From: 13-2-20CM-66-19 sp963760225 | GTDB lineage: Bacteria; Pseudomonadota; Gammaproteobacteria; Steroidobacterales; Steroidobacteraceae | Direction: 5' to 3' | Length of the DNA: 64,000 bases | NCBI GenBank assembly: GCA_963760225.1 | Contig: CAVXCD010000002.1 | Coordinates: forward strand, 992,001 to 1,056,000 | Shown: positions 42,186 to 51,209 of the stretch, one piece after another | Layout: each line of letters starts with the position of its first letter | Position numbering within the stretch: the stretch's first letter is position 1 | Program-made: the position numbers and the translations under genes | Notes under the pieces: model-generated | Told to the model about the DNA's origin: nothing | The model's database searches: none | The model's input: the letters and a program-made list of their open reading frames with translations, nothing else

Positions 42186-43307
42186 TTAGCTTGCAGACGG
42201 TGACCGGGTTCGCGTTCCGGCCGGGATCTGCTGGGTGATGCAGTGGATGTTGCCACCGCCGAGCAGCACCTCGCGGGCGGCGACGCCTGCCACGCGGCGA
42301 CCGGGGAACAGCTGCCGCAGGCGTCGCGCCGCGAGGCGGTCGGTGCGCGCATCGAGCAGCGGCATGACGATGCCACCGTTGGCGATGTAGAAGTTGACGT
42401 AACTGGCGGCCAGCCGCTCGCCCGCGCGGCGCGGCCGCGTGCCCTCGCGCGGCACGATGCCGGCGGCCTCGCGCCGGCGCAGCGTCAGCGGCCCGGGCAT
42501 GGGCAGGCGTGTGACCTTGAGCCGCCTGCCGCGCGCATCGCGCGCATCGTGCAGCCGCTCCCAGGCATCGCGCGATATCGCGTGCTGCGGATCGCGCCGC
42601 CGCTCGGGCCAGGTGAGGCATACCTCGCCCGGGCGCGCGAAGCAGGCAAGGTTGTCGATGTGTCCGCTGGTCTCGTCGTCGACGACCCCGCGACCGAGCC
42701 AGATGATCTGGCTCACGCCCAGGTAGGCGCGCAGCCAGTCTTCCACCTGGCCGCGCTCGCTGCCCGGGTTGCGATTGGGGTTGAGCAGGCACTCCTCGGT
42801 CACGAGCGCCGTGCCCTGCCCGTCGACGTGGATGGCGCCACCCTCGTTGACGAGCGGTGCGCGATAGCGCTCCAGATCCTCCACCTCGAGTACCTTGGCA
42901 GCCACCAGATCGTCCTGGTCCCAGGGGAAGTAAAGTCCCCCGTCGAGGCCGCCCCAGGCGTTGAAGCGCCAGTCGACGCCGCGCACGCGCCCGCGTGCGT
43001 TCACCACGCAGGTCGGACCGACGTCACGCATCCAGCAATCGTCGTGCGCCATCTCCACGACGCGCACGCCTTCGGGCAGCAGCGCGCGAGCGGTGGCGTA
43101 ATGGGCGGTGGAAGCGCCCACGATGACCGGCTCGAAGCGCGCGATGGCGGCAGCAACCTGCGCAAAGGCGAGCTGCGCCGGGCGCGCGGCGTCACGCCAG
43201 TTGTCGGGGCGCTCCGGCCAGAGCATCCAGCAGTTCCGGTGCGGCTCGAACTCGGCCGGCATGCGGAAGCCATCCGCCGCCGGCGTACTCGCCAGCGTGC
43301 GGGTCAT
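42186..43307 (-). CDS. aguA: Agmatine deiminase
   Basis: The protein has 373 residues of the peptidyl-arginine-deiminase-like fold. MPAEFEPHRNCWMLWPERPD opens the domain, MAHDDCWMRDVGPT carries substrate-binding acidic residues, DDETSGHIDN holds the catalytic His/Asp, and GGGNIHCITQQ places the nucleophile Cys356. The enzyme converts agmatine to N-carbamoylputrescine and ammonia. The ATG overlaps the stop of the permease gene (ATGA), so the two are coupled. N-carbamoylputrescine amidase (AguB) is not adjacent. The extended frame to 43460 lies within the permease gene and is not used. Confidence 0.95.
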   Translation of the reverse strand: MTRTLASTPAADGFRMPAEFEPHRNCWMLWPERPDNWRDAARPAQLAFAQVAAAIARFEPVIVGASTAHYATARALLPEGVRVVEMAHDDCWMRDVGPTCVVNARGRVRGVDWRFNAWGGLDGGLYFPWDQDDLVAAKVLEVEDLERYRAPLVNEGGAIHVDGQGTALVTEECLLNPNRNPGSERGQVEDWLRAYLGVSQIIWLGRGVVDDETSGHIDNLACFARPGEVCLTWPERRRDPQHAISRDAWERLHDARDARGRRLKVTRLPMPGPLTLRRREAAGIVPREGTRPRRAGERLAASYVNFYIANGGIVMPLLDARTDRLAARRLRQLFPGRRVAGVAAREVLLGGGNIHCITQQIPAGTRTRSPSAS

Positions 43308-44797
43308 CGGCGCAGGCGGCTGTGGCGAAAGCCGTAGAAGGCGTAGATCGACATGCCGAGCGCCGTCCAGTACACCAGGCGCATCCAGGTGGCCTCCGAC
43401 AGAAAGTAGGTCATGCCGAGGCACACCACCGTCCCCAGCACGCAGGTAACGGGCGCCCACGGCACGCGGAACGGGCGGTACTCATCGGGCCGCGTGTAGC
43501 GCAGCACCAGCACGCCGGCGCATACCACCGCAAAGGCCAGCAGGATGCCCATGGAAATGAGATCGGCCAGCAGGTCGAGAGGGAACACCGCCGCGATCGC
43601 GGCGGCGAATACGCCGGTGATGACCGTCGACACGTGCGGCGTCTTGAAGCGCGGATGGCAGCGGCTCATGTACTTCGGCAGCAGGCCGTCGTCGGCCATC
43701 GACAAGAGGATGCGCGGCTGGCCGAGGAGCGAGGTGAGAATCACCGAGGTCATCCCGGCGATGACGCCCACCTTCACGAACCAGGAGAGCCAGGCGAGCT
43801 GCGGGTGAGCATCGAGCGCCACCGCCACCGGTGCATCGGAGTCGAGTTTCTGGAAGGGCACCATGCCGGTCAGCACGCTCGCCATGGCGACGTACAGCAC
43901 CGCGGAGATGACCAGGGCGCCGATGATCCCGAGCGGCAGATCGCGCTGCGGGTTGCGCGCCTCGAGCGCGGTGGTCGAGGCGGTGTCGAAGCCGACGTAG
44001 GAGAAGAAGATGATGGCCGCGCCCTGCATCACGCCGGTAAAGCCGAAGCGCCCGCGCAGGCCGGTGTTGGGCGGCACATATGGGTGCCAGTTCGAGGGAT
44101 CGATGTACTTGAGGCCCGCGATCACGATGATCACGATGATGCCGACCTTGACGGTCACCATGAAGGTGTTGGCGCCGGCCGAGCCGCGCATGCCGACGTA
44201 CAGCAGCACGGTCATGGCGGCGATGATCAGCACCGCCGGCACATTGATGAACGCACCAGTGCGGATGATGTGGTCGTGCACGTCGAGGCCGAGCGGCGCG
44301 TTGACCAGCACCTGCGGCAGATGGATGTGGGCGTCGCCGAGCAGGCTCACGACATACGCCGACCAGCTCACCGCCACGGCGGACGCCGAGATCGCGTACT
44401 CGAGCAGCAGGTTCCAGCCGATGAACCAGGCGAGCGCTTCGCCCATGGTCGCGTAGGTATAGCTGTAAGCGCTGCCCGGGACCGGCAGGAAGGCGGCGAA
44501 CTCCGAGTAGCACAGCGCCGCAAGTCCCCCGCCGAACGCGGCGACCAGCAGCGACAGTGTGATCGCAGGTCCGGAGTGATTCGCCGCCACCGTGCCGGTG
44601 AGCACGAAAATGCCCGAGCCGATGGTCGCCCCCAGGCCGATGGCGATCAGGGCGCGCACGCCGAGCACCTGCTTCAGGCGGCTCTTGCCGGTGCTGTCCG
44701 GCGGATCGATCGGCCGTACCGCGCACATCTGGCGCAGCAGCGACGGCTTCGCCGCCGGCGCGGCCTCACTCTTATTAATACCGATGCCATCAGACAT
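43304..44797 (-). CDS. APC-family cationic amino-acid permease
   Basis: The permease has 497 residues with about 12-14 hydrophobic segments. It has the CAT-type N-terminus LKQVLGVRALIAIGLGATIG, SGIFVLTGTVAANHSGPAI, then YSEFAAFLPVPGSAYSYTYA and FSYVGFDTASTTALEARNPQ, all close to YfnA/CAT transporters for arginine, lysine or related cations. Co-translation with agmatine deiminase suggests agmatine, arginine or putrescine as cargo (inference). It is divergent from icd across 157 bases. Confidence 0.93.
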   Translation of the reverse strand: MSDGIGINKSEAAPAAKPSLLRQMCAVRPIDPPDSTGKSRLKQVLGVRALIAIGLGATIGSGIFVLTGTVAANHSGPAITLSLLVAAFGGGLAALCYSEFAAFLPVPGSAYSYTYATMGEALAWFIGWNLLLEYAISASAVAVSWSAYVVSLLGDAHIHLPQVLVNAPLGLDVHDHIIRTGAFINVPAVLIIAAMTVLLYVGMRGSAGANTFMVTVKVGIIVIIVIAGLKYIDPSNWHPYVPPNTGLRGRFGFTGVMQGAAIIFFSYVGFDTASTTALEARNPQRDLPLGIIGALVISAVLYVAMASVLTGMVPFQKLDSDAPVAVALDAHPQLAWLSWFVKVGVIAGMTSVILTSLLGQPRILLSMADDGLLPKYMSRCHPRFKTPHVSTVITGVFAAAIAAVFPLDLLADLISMGILLAFAVVCAGVLVLRYTRPDEYRPFRVPWAPVTCVLGTVVCLGMTYFLSEATWMRLVYWTALGMSIYAFYGFRHSRLRR

Positions 44798-44898
44798 ACG
44801 CTGCTATCCCGCACCGCCCCCCGGCGTAGTCGTCACGGGAGTCTCTCACACGTAAGCGGGCTTTAGGTACGCGCCGCTGCGCACCGCGCACCCTGTGC

Positions 44899-44904
44899 TA
44901 GCAT
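44899..44904 (+). promoter_or_regulatory. Possible extended -10 element upstream of icd
   Basis: TGCTAGCAT at 44896-44904 fits an extended -10 (TGn plus TAGCAT, four of six consensus bases), 50 bases before the icd ATG. No good -35 hexamer lies 17 bases upstream. Placement is inference. Confidence 0.35.
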
Positions 44905-44954
44905 GGCGCGGCCGGCGTGGCCCGCGCCGCCGGATCCCTCCAGGAGAAGTCCGC

Positions 44955-46271
44955 ATGTCCACGGCCGCCACCGCCAGGGTCGTCCCGCCTCCCCAGGGCG
45001 CGAGCATCGCCACTCACGACGGCAAGCTCGTGGTGCCGGACAACCCGATCATCCCTTTCATCGAAGGCGACGGCACCGGGCCGGACATCTGGCGCGCCAG
45101 CGTGCGCGTCATGGACGCCGCGGTAGCCAAAGCCTACGGCGGCAAGCGCCGCATCCACTGGATGGAGGTGTTCGCCGGTGAGAAAGCCAACCGGCTGATC
45201 AACACCTGGCTGCCCGAGGAGACCGTCGCGGCGTGTCGCGAGTACCTGGTGTCCATCAAGGGCCCGCTCACCACCCCGGTCGGCGGCGGCATCCGCTCGC
45301 TGAACGTCGCGCTGCGACAGATGCTCGATCTGTACGTGTGCCTGCGCCCGGTGCGCTGGTTCAAGGGCGTGCCCTCTCCGGTCAGGCACCCGGAGAAGGT
45401 CGACATGGTCATTTTCCGCGAGAACACCGAGGACATCTACGTCGGCATCGAATTCGAGCAAGGCAGCGCCGAGAACCACAAGTTTCTCGAGCTGTTCCGC
45501 CAGGCCTTCCCCAAGGCCTACGCCAGGATCCGCTTCCCGGAGAGCTCCGGCATCGGCATCAAGCCGGTGTCGAAGCAAGGCTCGGAACGGCTGATCCGCG
45601 CCGCACTCGCCTACGCCGTCGCCAACCGGCGCCGCAGCGTGACGCTGGTGCACAAGGGCAACATCCAGAAGTTCACCGAGGGTGCGTTTCGCAACTGGGG
45701 CTACCAGCTCGCCGAGCGCGAGTTCGCCGCGCAGTGCTACACCTGGGAGCAGTGGGAACGTAGCCGCGCGGCCAAGGGCGAGCAGCAGGCCAACGCCGAG
45801 ATGGACGCGGCCAAGAAAGCCGGGCGCGTCATCGTCAAGGATGCGATCGCCGACATCACGCTGCAGCAGGTACTGACCCGCCCGGAGGAATTCGACGTCA
45901 TCGCCACGACCAATCTCAATGGCGACTACCTGTCGGATGCGCTCGCCGCCCAGGTCGGCGGTATCGGCATCGCCCCCGGCGGCAACATCAACTACCTCAC
46001 CGGGCATGCGGTGTTCGAAGCGACGCACGGCACCGCGCCGAAGTACGCCAACCTCGACAAGGTCAACCCCGGCTCGCTGATCCTTTCCGGGGAGATGATG
46101 TTCCGCTACCTGGGGTGGCTGGAAGCCGCGGACGCGGTCATCGGCGCCATGGACCGCACCATCGAGCAGAAGATCGTCACCTACGACTTTGCCCGACTGA
46201 TGGAGGGTGCACAGGAAGTGTCGACCAGCGCCTTCGCCGACGCCCTGATCCGCAACCTGCAGAGCCCGTGA
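44955..46271 (+). CDS. icd: NADP-dependent isocitrate dehydrogenase
   Basis: The enzyme has 438 residues and oxidises isocitrate to 2-oxoglutarate in the TCA cycle. PIIPFIEGDGTGPDIW is the dimeric prokaryotic IDH start. GGGIRSLNVALRQ holds Ser115, the serine equivalent to the AceK phosphorylation site of E. coli. RENTEDIYVGIEFEQGS and ATHGTAPKYA bind substrate and cofactor. The ATG at 44955 has AGGAG upstream. It is the first of four co-directional genes ending in aceK, its own regulatory kinase/phosphatase. Confidence 0.97.
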   Translation: MSTAATARVVPPPQGASIATHDGKLVVPDNPIIPFIEGDGTGPDIWRASVRVMDAAVAKAYGGKRRIHWMEVFAGEKANRLINTWLPEETVAACREYLVSIKGPLTTPVGGGIRSLNVALRQMLDLYVCLRPVRWFKGVPSPVRHPEKVDMVIFRENTEDIYVGIEFEQGSAENHKFLELFRQAFPKAYARIRFPESSGIGIKPVSKQGSERLIRAALAYAVANRRRSVTLVHKGNIQKFTEGAFRNWGYQLAEREFAAQCYTWEQWERSRAAKGEQQANAEMDAAKKAGRVIVKDAIADITLQQVLTRPEEFDVIATTNLNGDYLSDALAAQVGGIGIAPGGNINYLTGHAVFEATHGTAPKYANLDKVNPGSLILSGEMMFRYLGWLEAADAVIGAMDRTIEQKIVTYDFARLMEGAQEVSTSAFADALIRNLQSP

Positions 46272-46726
46272 GCGGTTACTCCGGCACGCCGCTGGCGCAG
46301 AAACTCGGCATCCGCGCCGGCGCGCGGCTGTTCCTGCGCGCCGCGCCGGCGAACTACCCGCAGCTCGTCGCGCCGCTGCCGGACGGGGTGCGCACCGTGC
46401 GCCGCCTGGATGCCAGCACCGATATCGCCCACCTGTTCGTCACGCGCCGCGTGCAGCTGCAGGCGGCGCTCGCCGCCGCGCGCCGCGCCATGCGCGACGA
46501 TGCGGTCGTGTGGGTGAGCTGGCCGAAGAAGGCGGCACGCGTGCCGAGCGATGTCAGCGAGGACGTGGTGCGCGAGCTGGCGCTGCCGCTCGGGCTGGTC
46601 GACATCAAGGTATGCGCGGTGGACGACACCTGGTCGGGACTGAAGCTGGTGGTGCGGCTCGCGCAGCGCGCCGCGGCGGCCGGCGCCGGGCCGGCACCCG
46701 CACCGCGCCGAGCTGCACGCCGATGA
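46268..46726 (+). CDS. DUF3052 family protein
   Basis: The protein has 152 residues and no signal peptide or membrane segment. The core GYSGTPLAQKLGIRAGARLF, DDAVVWVSWPKKAARVPSDV and VDIKVCAVDDTWSGLKLVVR fits DUF3052, a small family of unknown function. GTG at 46268 overlaps the icd stop (GTGA), indicating coupling, and its own stop overlaps the following ATG. The tail is Ala/Arg-rich. Any role in isocitrate control is only positional inference. Confidence 0.85.
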   Translation: MSGYSGTPLAQKLGIRAGARLFLRAAPANYPQLVAPLPDGVRTVRRLDASTDIAHLFVTRRVQLQAALAAARRAMRDDAVVWVSWPKKAARVPSDVSEDVVRELALPLGLVDIKVCAVDDTWSGLKLVVRLAQRAAAAGAGPAPAPRRAARR

Positions 46727-47352
46727 GTGCGCCGGCGGATGCCAGCCTGCTCGAGTTCGCACGCGCGGCGCAGGCGATCGCGCAGAACGGGCTCACCTTC
46801 ACCCGCGACCCCTTCGACCGCGAGCGCTACACGCAGCTCGCCGAGCTCGTGACCGCACTGCTGTCTGCGCAGCTGCAGATTCCAGCCGCCACGGCGCGCG
46901 CCTTCTGGGACGGGGAGCGCGGCTACGCCACGCCCAAGGTCGACGTGCGCGGCGGCATCTTCGACGGCGAGCGGGTGCTGCTGGTGCGCGAGCGCTCGGA
47001 CGGCTGCTGGACGCTGCCCGGCGGCTGGGTGGATGTGAACGACTCGCCTTCTACGGCCGTGGCACGCGAGATCCTCGAGGAGTCAGGCTATCGCGCGCGG
47101 GCGGTGAAGCTAGCCGCGCTGGTGGACAAGAACCGCCACCCGCACCCGCCCGGCGTGCATCACATCTACAAGCTGTTCTTCATCTGCGAGCTCACCGGCG
47201 GGGCGCCCGCCACCGGCAACGAGACCGATGCGGTGGAGTTCTTCGAGCTGCAGGCGCTGCCGCCGTTGTCGCGTGGCCGGGTGCTCGCCTCGCAGATCGA
47301 GCGGCTCTACCGGCACCGCCTCGAGCCGGCGCTGCCGACCGACTTCGACTGA
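46723..47352 (+). CDS. NUDIX hydrolase with N-terminal NUDIX-associated domain
   Basis: The protein has 209 residues. A helical N-terminal domain (1-60) precedes the Nudix fold (about 65-190). The Nudix box is GGWVDVNDSPSTAVAREILEESGY-like at about 103-126: the REILEE metal-binding core is intact and the first Glu position is Asp. It should hydrolyse a nucleoside-diphosphate-linked compound such as ADP-ribose or a nucleotide sugar. The ATG overlaps the DUF3052 stop, and aceK follows 26 bases later. Confidence 0.9.
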   Translation: MSAPADASLLEFARAAQAIAQNGLTFTRDPFDRERYTQLAELVTALLSAQLQIPAATARAFWDGERGYATPKVDVRGGIFDGERVLLVRERSDGCWTLPGGWVDVNDSPSTAVAREILEESGYRARAVKLAALVDKNRHPHPPGVHHIYKLFFICELTGGAPATGNETDAVEFFELQALPPLSRGRVLASQIERLYRHRLEPALPTDFD

Positions 47353-47378
47353 GCGCACCGCGCACTGCGCGCACCGCC

Positions 47379-49115
47379 ATGAGCGCCGTCGCCGAGGCTC
47401 CCGATCCGCGCGCTTGCGCGCGCCAGATCGCCGCGGCCTTCGCGCACTATAACGACGAGTTCCGCGCCATCACCCAGCGTGCGCCGCAGCGCTTCGACGC
47501 GCGTGACTGGCGCGGCAGCCAGGCGGACGCGGTCGAGCGCATCGAGCTGTACGATCGCTGCGTCAACCAGACGATCGCGGAGCTGCGCCCGGCGCTCGGC
47601 GAGGCGGCGCGAGGGCGCGCGCTGTGGCGCGCGGTGCGCCGCGAGTTCGCCGCGCAGGTCGCGACGCTGCCGGACGCCGAGTTCACCAAGACGTTCTTCA
47701 GCTCCATCAGCCGCAGGCTGTTCGGCACCGTGGGGGTCGCGCCGGACATCGAGTTCGTGGCCACCGACCTCGATCCGCTCGCCGACATCCATTCCGACGC
47801 CGGCACCAACACCTACCGCAACCACGGCTCCCTCTCGCTGCTGTTCGAGGACCTGCTCGGCGACGTGCGCTTCCGCTCGCCGTGGCGCGACCTCGACAAG
47901 AGCGTCGCGCACGTGACCGCCGAGGTGCGCGCGCAGCTGGCGGCTCGCGGCGAGCAGCGCCCGGTGGAGCGCGTCGAGGTGATCCGCGCGGTGTTCTACC
48001 AGATCTCGCGCGCCTACATCGTGGGCAGACTGGTCGGCCGCGAGCTGCTGCTGCCGCTGGTGATCGCGCTGAAGAACAGCGACGGCGGCGTGCTGGTAGA
48101 CGCGGTGATGCTGGCCGAGGACGAGGTCAGCATTGTGTTCAGCTTCACGCGCTCCTACTTCCACGCCGACCTCGAGCGCGTGGCCGAGGCGGTGCTGTTC
48201 CTGCGTTCGATCATGCCGCGCAAGCCGGTGAGCGAGCTGTTCACCGTGCTCGGGCGCGCGCGCCAGGGCAAGACCGAGCGCTATCGCGAGCTGATGCGCA
48301 ACCTCGAGCACACCAGCGACCTGTTCGTGCACGCCCCCGGCGAGCGGGGTCTGGTGATGGTGTGCTTCACGCTGCCCTCCTTCGACGTGGTGTTCAAGGT
48401 GATCCGCGATCGCTTCGCCCACCCGAAGACGGTGTTGCGCGAGGAGGTGCTGGCGAAATACCGCATGGTGTTCATCCACGACCGCGCCGGGCGGCTGGTG
48501 GACGCACAGGAATTCCGCCGCCTGCGCTTTCCGCGCGCGCGCTTCGCGCCCGAGCTGCTCGCGGAGCTGGCAGCCGAAGCGGCCGGCACCGTGCACCGCG
48601 ATGACGACGATCTGGTGTTCGATCACATGTACATCGAGCGGCGCATGACGCCGCTCAACCTCTACCTGCGCAGCGCGCCACCGGCCGCCGCCGAGCGCGC
48701 GGTGCTCGACTACGGCCAGTGCATCCGCGATCTCGCCTACACCGATATCTTCCCCGGCGACCTGCTGCTGAAGAACTTCGGCGTCACGCGCCACGGCCGG
48801 GTCATCTTCTACGACTACGACGAGCTGTGCCGCGTCGCCGACTGCAATTTCCGCGACGTGCCACCGGCGGCGAGCGACGAGGACGAGATGCGCGGCGAGG
48901 CCTGGTTCTACGTGGCGGACAACGACGTGTTTCCCGAGACCTTCGTGCGCTTCCTGGCCTTCACCGACGAGCAGCGCGCGGCGCTGCTGCGCGTGCACGG
49001 CGAGATCCTGACGGCCGCGTTCTGGCGCGGCGTGCAGCAGCGGCTGCGCGAGGGGGATCTGATGGAAGTGCTGCCCTACCAGCCGCAGCGCGTGCGCTTC
49101 GCCGGCAGCTTGTGA
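47379..49115 (+). CDS. aceK: Isocitrate dehydrogenase kinase/phosphatase
   Basis: The protein has 578 residues, the family's normal length. Recognised AceK segments are YNDEFRAITQRAPQRFDARDW, FTKTFFSSISRRLFGTVG, VFYQISRAYIVGRLVG, YIERRMTPLNLYL and FPGDLLLKNFGVTRHGRVIF with the kinase-like catalytic Asp/Asn and DYDE. It phosphorylates and dephosphorylates isocitrate dehydrogenase to divert isocitrate to the glyoxylate shunt. In E. coli it sits in aceBAK; here it closes the icd run, and no aceA or aceB is in the window. Confidence 0.97.
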   Translation: MSAVAEAPDPRACARQIAAAFAHYNDEFRAITQRAPQRFDARDWRGSQADAVERIELYDRCVNQTIAELRPALGEAARGRALWRAVRREFAAQVATLPDAEFTKTFFSSISRRLFGTVGVAPDIEFVATDLDPLADIHSDAGTNTYRNHGSLSLLFEDLLGDVRFRSPWRDLDKSVAHVTAEVRAQLAARGEQRPVERVEVIRAVFYQISRAYIVGRLVGRELLLPLVIALKNSDGGVLVDAVMLAEDEVSIVFSFTRSYFHADLERVAEAVLFLRSIMPRKPVSELFTVLGRARQGKTERYRELMRNLEHTSDLFVHAPGERGLVMVCFTLPSFDVVFKVIRDRFAHPKTVLREEVLAKYRMVFIHDRAGRLVDAQEFRRLRFPRARFAPELLAELAAEAAGTVHRDDDDLVFDHMYIERRMTPLNLYLRSAPPAAAERAVLDYGQCIRDLAYTDIFPGDLLLKNFGVTRHGRVIFYDYDELCRVADCNFRDVPPAASDEDEMRGEAWFYVADNDVFPETFVRFLAFTDEQRAALLRVHGEILTAAFWRGVQQRLREGDLMEVLPYQPQRVRFAGSL

Positions 49116-49119
49116 GCTG

Positions 49120-49791
49120 CTACGGCACGCGCAGGGCGCCGGCGCGGGCGGTGGCCGCGTCGCTGCGCTGGCGCAGCGCGCGCGGCTCGCCGGCGAACTG
49201 CGCCAGGCGGGCATTGGCGCCGTCCCAGTCGACCAGCTCCTCGAGAAACGCGCTGACATAGGCGCCGCGGCGGTTCTCGTGATCGAGGTAGTAGGCGTGC
49301 TCCCACAGGTCGAGCGCGAGTAGCGCGTGATCGCCGCGCACCAGCGGCGTGCCCGCATTGCTGGTGGTCACGATGCGCAGCGTGCCGTCGCGCACCACCA
49401 CGAACAGCCAGCCGCTGCCGAAGTGCGCCGCGGCGGTTTCGCGGAATTCGCGCGCGAAGCGCTCGTAGGAGCCGAAGCGCGCGCGCACGTAGTCCGCCAC
49501 TACCCCGTGGGGGGCGCCGCCGCCGCCCGGGCGCATCGAGCGCCAGTAGAGATTGTGGTTCCACAGCTCGGCGGCACAGCGGTAGACGTAGTGTTGCGCC
49601 GGGTTACGCTCGGTGACGCGGATCAGCTCTTCCAGCGACAGCGCCTCGAGCTGCGTGCCACGCACGCCGGCCAGCACGCGGTCGTAGCACACGCGCTGGT
49701 GTCGGCCAAAGTGCAGCACCAGCGTATCGCGCGAGATCGCCGGCTCCAGATCGGAGAAGTTGTAAGGAATGCCCGGCGGCTCGATGTTCAT
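49120..49791 (-). CDS. Fe/Mn-family superoxide dismutase, divergent
   Basis: The protein has 223 residues. All four metal ligands are present: His27 (LHFGRH), His79 (WNHNLYW), Asp161 and His165 (DLWEHAYYLDH). It converts superoxide to peroxide and oxygen. The segment after His27 reads HFGRHQRVCYDR, so the position of the usual gateway Tyr34 is Cys35, with a Tyr one residue later. No export signal is evident. AAGGAAG precedes the ATG at 49791. It ends 4 bases from the convergent aceK stop. About 25 C-terminal residues extend past the usual end. Confidence 0.9.
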   Translation of the reverse strand: MNIEPPGIPYNFSDLEPAISRDTLVLHFGRHQRVCYDRVLAGVRGTQLEALSLEELIRVTERNPAQHYVYRCAAELWNHNLYWRSMRPGGGGAPHGVVADYVRARFGSYERFAREFRETAAAHFGSGWLFVVVRDGTLRIVTTSNAGTPLVRGDHALLALDLWEHAYYLDHENRRGAYVSAFLEELVDWDGANARLAQFAGEPRALRQRSDAATARAGALRVP

Positions 49792-50024
49792 GAAGGCTTC
49801 CTTGCTGGCAATCGGCAGCACCTGAGGTCTTCAGACCGGCGCGCGTCGCACCAGTTCCGGAAAGTGCGCGTGCGTCCTGCACTGAAAGCGCCTTGCGAGC
49901 GTATGATTCTACTCCTCCGTGATGTCGATTCGGCGGCACGGGTGTAACGGCCTGCAGTCGGTGCGCGGCCGAGGTACGCCGCCAGCTTCAGCTTGTCAGC
50001 CGATATTGACCGCGCGCCGCCGGC

Positions 50025-51197
50025 TCAGCCGCCTGCGGCCGCAAGCCCGCGGCCGAGATCCTCGATGAGCTCGTCGACGTCTTCCAGGCCGATCGACAGG
50101 CGGATGGTCCCGGGCGTGATGGCGGACAGGCGCTGCTGCTCGGCGCTCAGCTCGCGCGCACCCATCAGCTGCGGGGTCAGCGCGAGGGACTCGGTTGAGC
50201 CGAGACTCGCGCTCAACGCGAACAGCTGCAGCGCATCCACGCAGCGTCGGCCCGCGTGCGCGTCCCCCTTGAGATCAAAAGTGACGATCGTGCCGAAGTC
50301 CTGCATCTGGCGCGCAGCGAGCGCGTGCTGCGGGTGCCCCGGCAGCCCGGGGTAGTGCACGCGCGCCACGGCGGGCTGCTCTGCCAGCCACTGCGCAATG
50401 CGTGCCGCGGCGGCGCATTGCGCCTGGTAGCGCACGAAGTAGGTCTTCAGACCCCGCAGGATCAGGAACGCCGCGTGCGGATCGAGCGTGCCGCCCAGGG
50501 TGCTGAAATCGGTGCGCATGCCCTTGATGAGCTCGCGGCTGGCGATCACCGCCCCGCCGAGCACGTCGCCCGCGCCCGAGGCGTACTTGGTGAGGCTGTG
50601 CACGAACACGTCCACCTCATAGCCGCCGTGCTGGTGAAAGCCGGCAAAGGTATTGTCCATCACCGTGAGTGCGCCGGCGGCGCGGGCGAGGCGCGTGAGA
50701 GCGGCGATATCGGCGATCTTGGTGACCGGATTGGTCGGGCTCTCGAAGAACACCAGCCGCGTCGGTTGCGCGGCGAGCGCGCGCTCCACGCCGGCGAGAT
50801 CCTCGATCGATAACAGCGTATGCGCCACGCCGAAGCGGCCGAGCAGGCGGCGGATGAGGTAACGCGTCGGGTTGTAGGTCTCGACGAAACAGATGACGTG
50901 ATCGTGCTGCCGGGTGAGCGCCAGCAGCGTCTGCGCGATCGCGCCGACACCCGAGGCGGTCACCAGGCACTCCTCGCGTCCCTGCAGCTCGGCCAGCAGC
51001 TGCTCGAGCTGGCGCGTCGTCGGGTTGGAGGTGCGCGAATAGTAGAAACCCGGCTGCTCGCCCCGCAGGTGTGCTTCGGTCTGCGCCAGCGTCGTGAACG
51101 CGAACTTGACCGTCTGGTAGATGGGAGCGACCAGCGGCCGGTTGCCGGGCGGCAGCTCCACCACCGGCGGATGGTTGACGCGCGTGGTCTTCTTCAT
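50025..51197 (-). CDS. Cys/Met-metabolism PLP enzyme (cystathionine synthase/lyase family)
   Basis: The protein has 390 residues of the trans-sulfuration fold. It has YSRTSNPTTRQLEQLLAELQ, Asp181 in VMDNTFAGF (PLP ring) and Lys204 in HSLTKYASGAGD (Schiff base), plus TLGGTLDPHAAFLILRGLKT. Family members are cystathionine gamma-synthase, beta/gamma-lyases and methionine gamma-lyase; sequence alone does not separate them. It is the last gene of the long minus-strand run, 12 bases after the omega-amidase gene, and so is probably linked to methionine or sulfur amino-acid turnover. Confidence 0.93.
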   Translation of the reverse strand: MKKTTRVNHPPVVELPPGNRPLVAPIYQTVKFAFTTLAQTEAHLRGEQPGFYYSRTSNPTTRQLEQLLAELQGREECLVTASGVGAIAQTLLALTRQHDHVICFVETYNPTRYLIRRLLGRFGVAHTLLSIEDLAGVERALAAQPTRLVFFESPTNPVTKIADIAALTRLARAAGALTVMDNTFAGFHQHGGYEVDVFVHSLTKYASGAGDVLGGAVIASRELIKGMRTDFSTLGGTLDPHAAFLILRGLKTYFVRYQAQCAAAARIAQWLAEQPAVARVHYPGLPGHPQHALAARQMQDFGTIVTFDLKGDAHAGRRCVDALQLFALSASLGSTESLALTPQLMGARELSAEQQRLSAITPGTIRLSIGLEDVDELIEDLGRGLAAAGG

Positions 51198-51209
51198 GAC
51201 ACGGTGCTC

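Noticed and set aside
49820..50024. Possible small gene or RNA in the gap between the SOD and PLP-enzyme genes
   Set aside because: No coding character and only a short GGTCTTCAGACC palindrome; no riboswitch or tRNA structure could be drawn.
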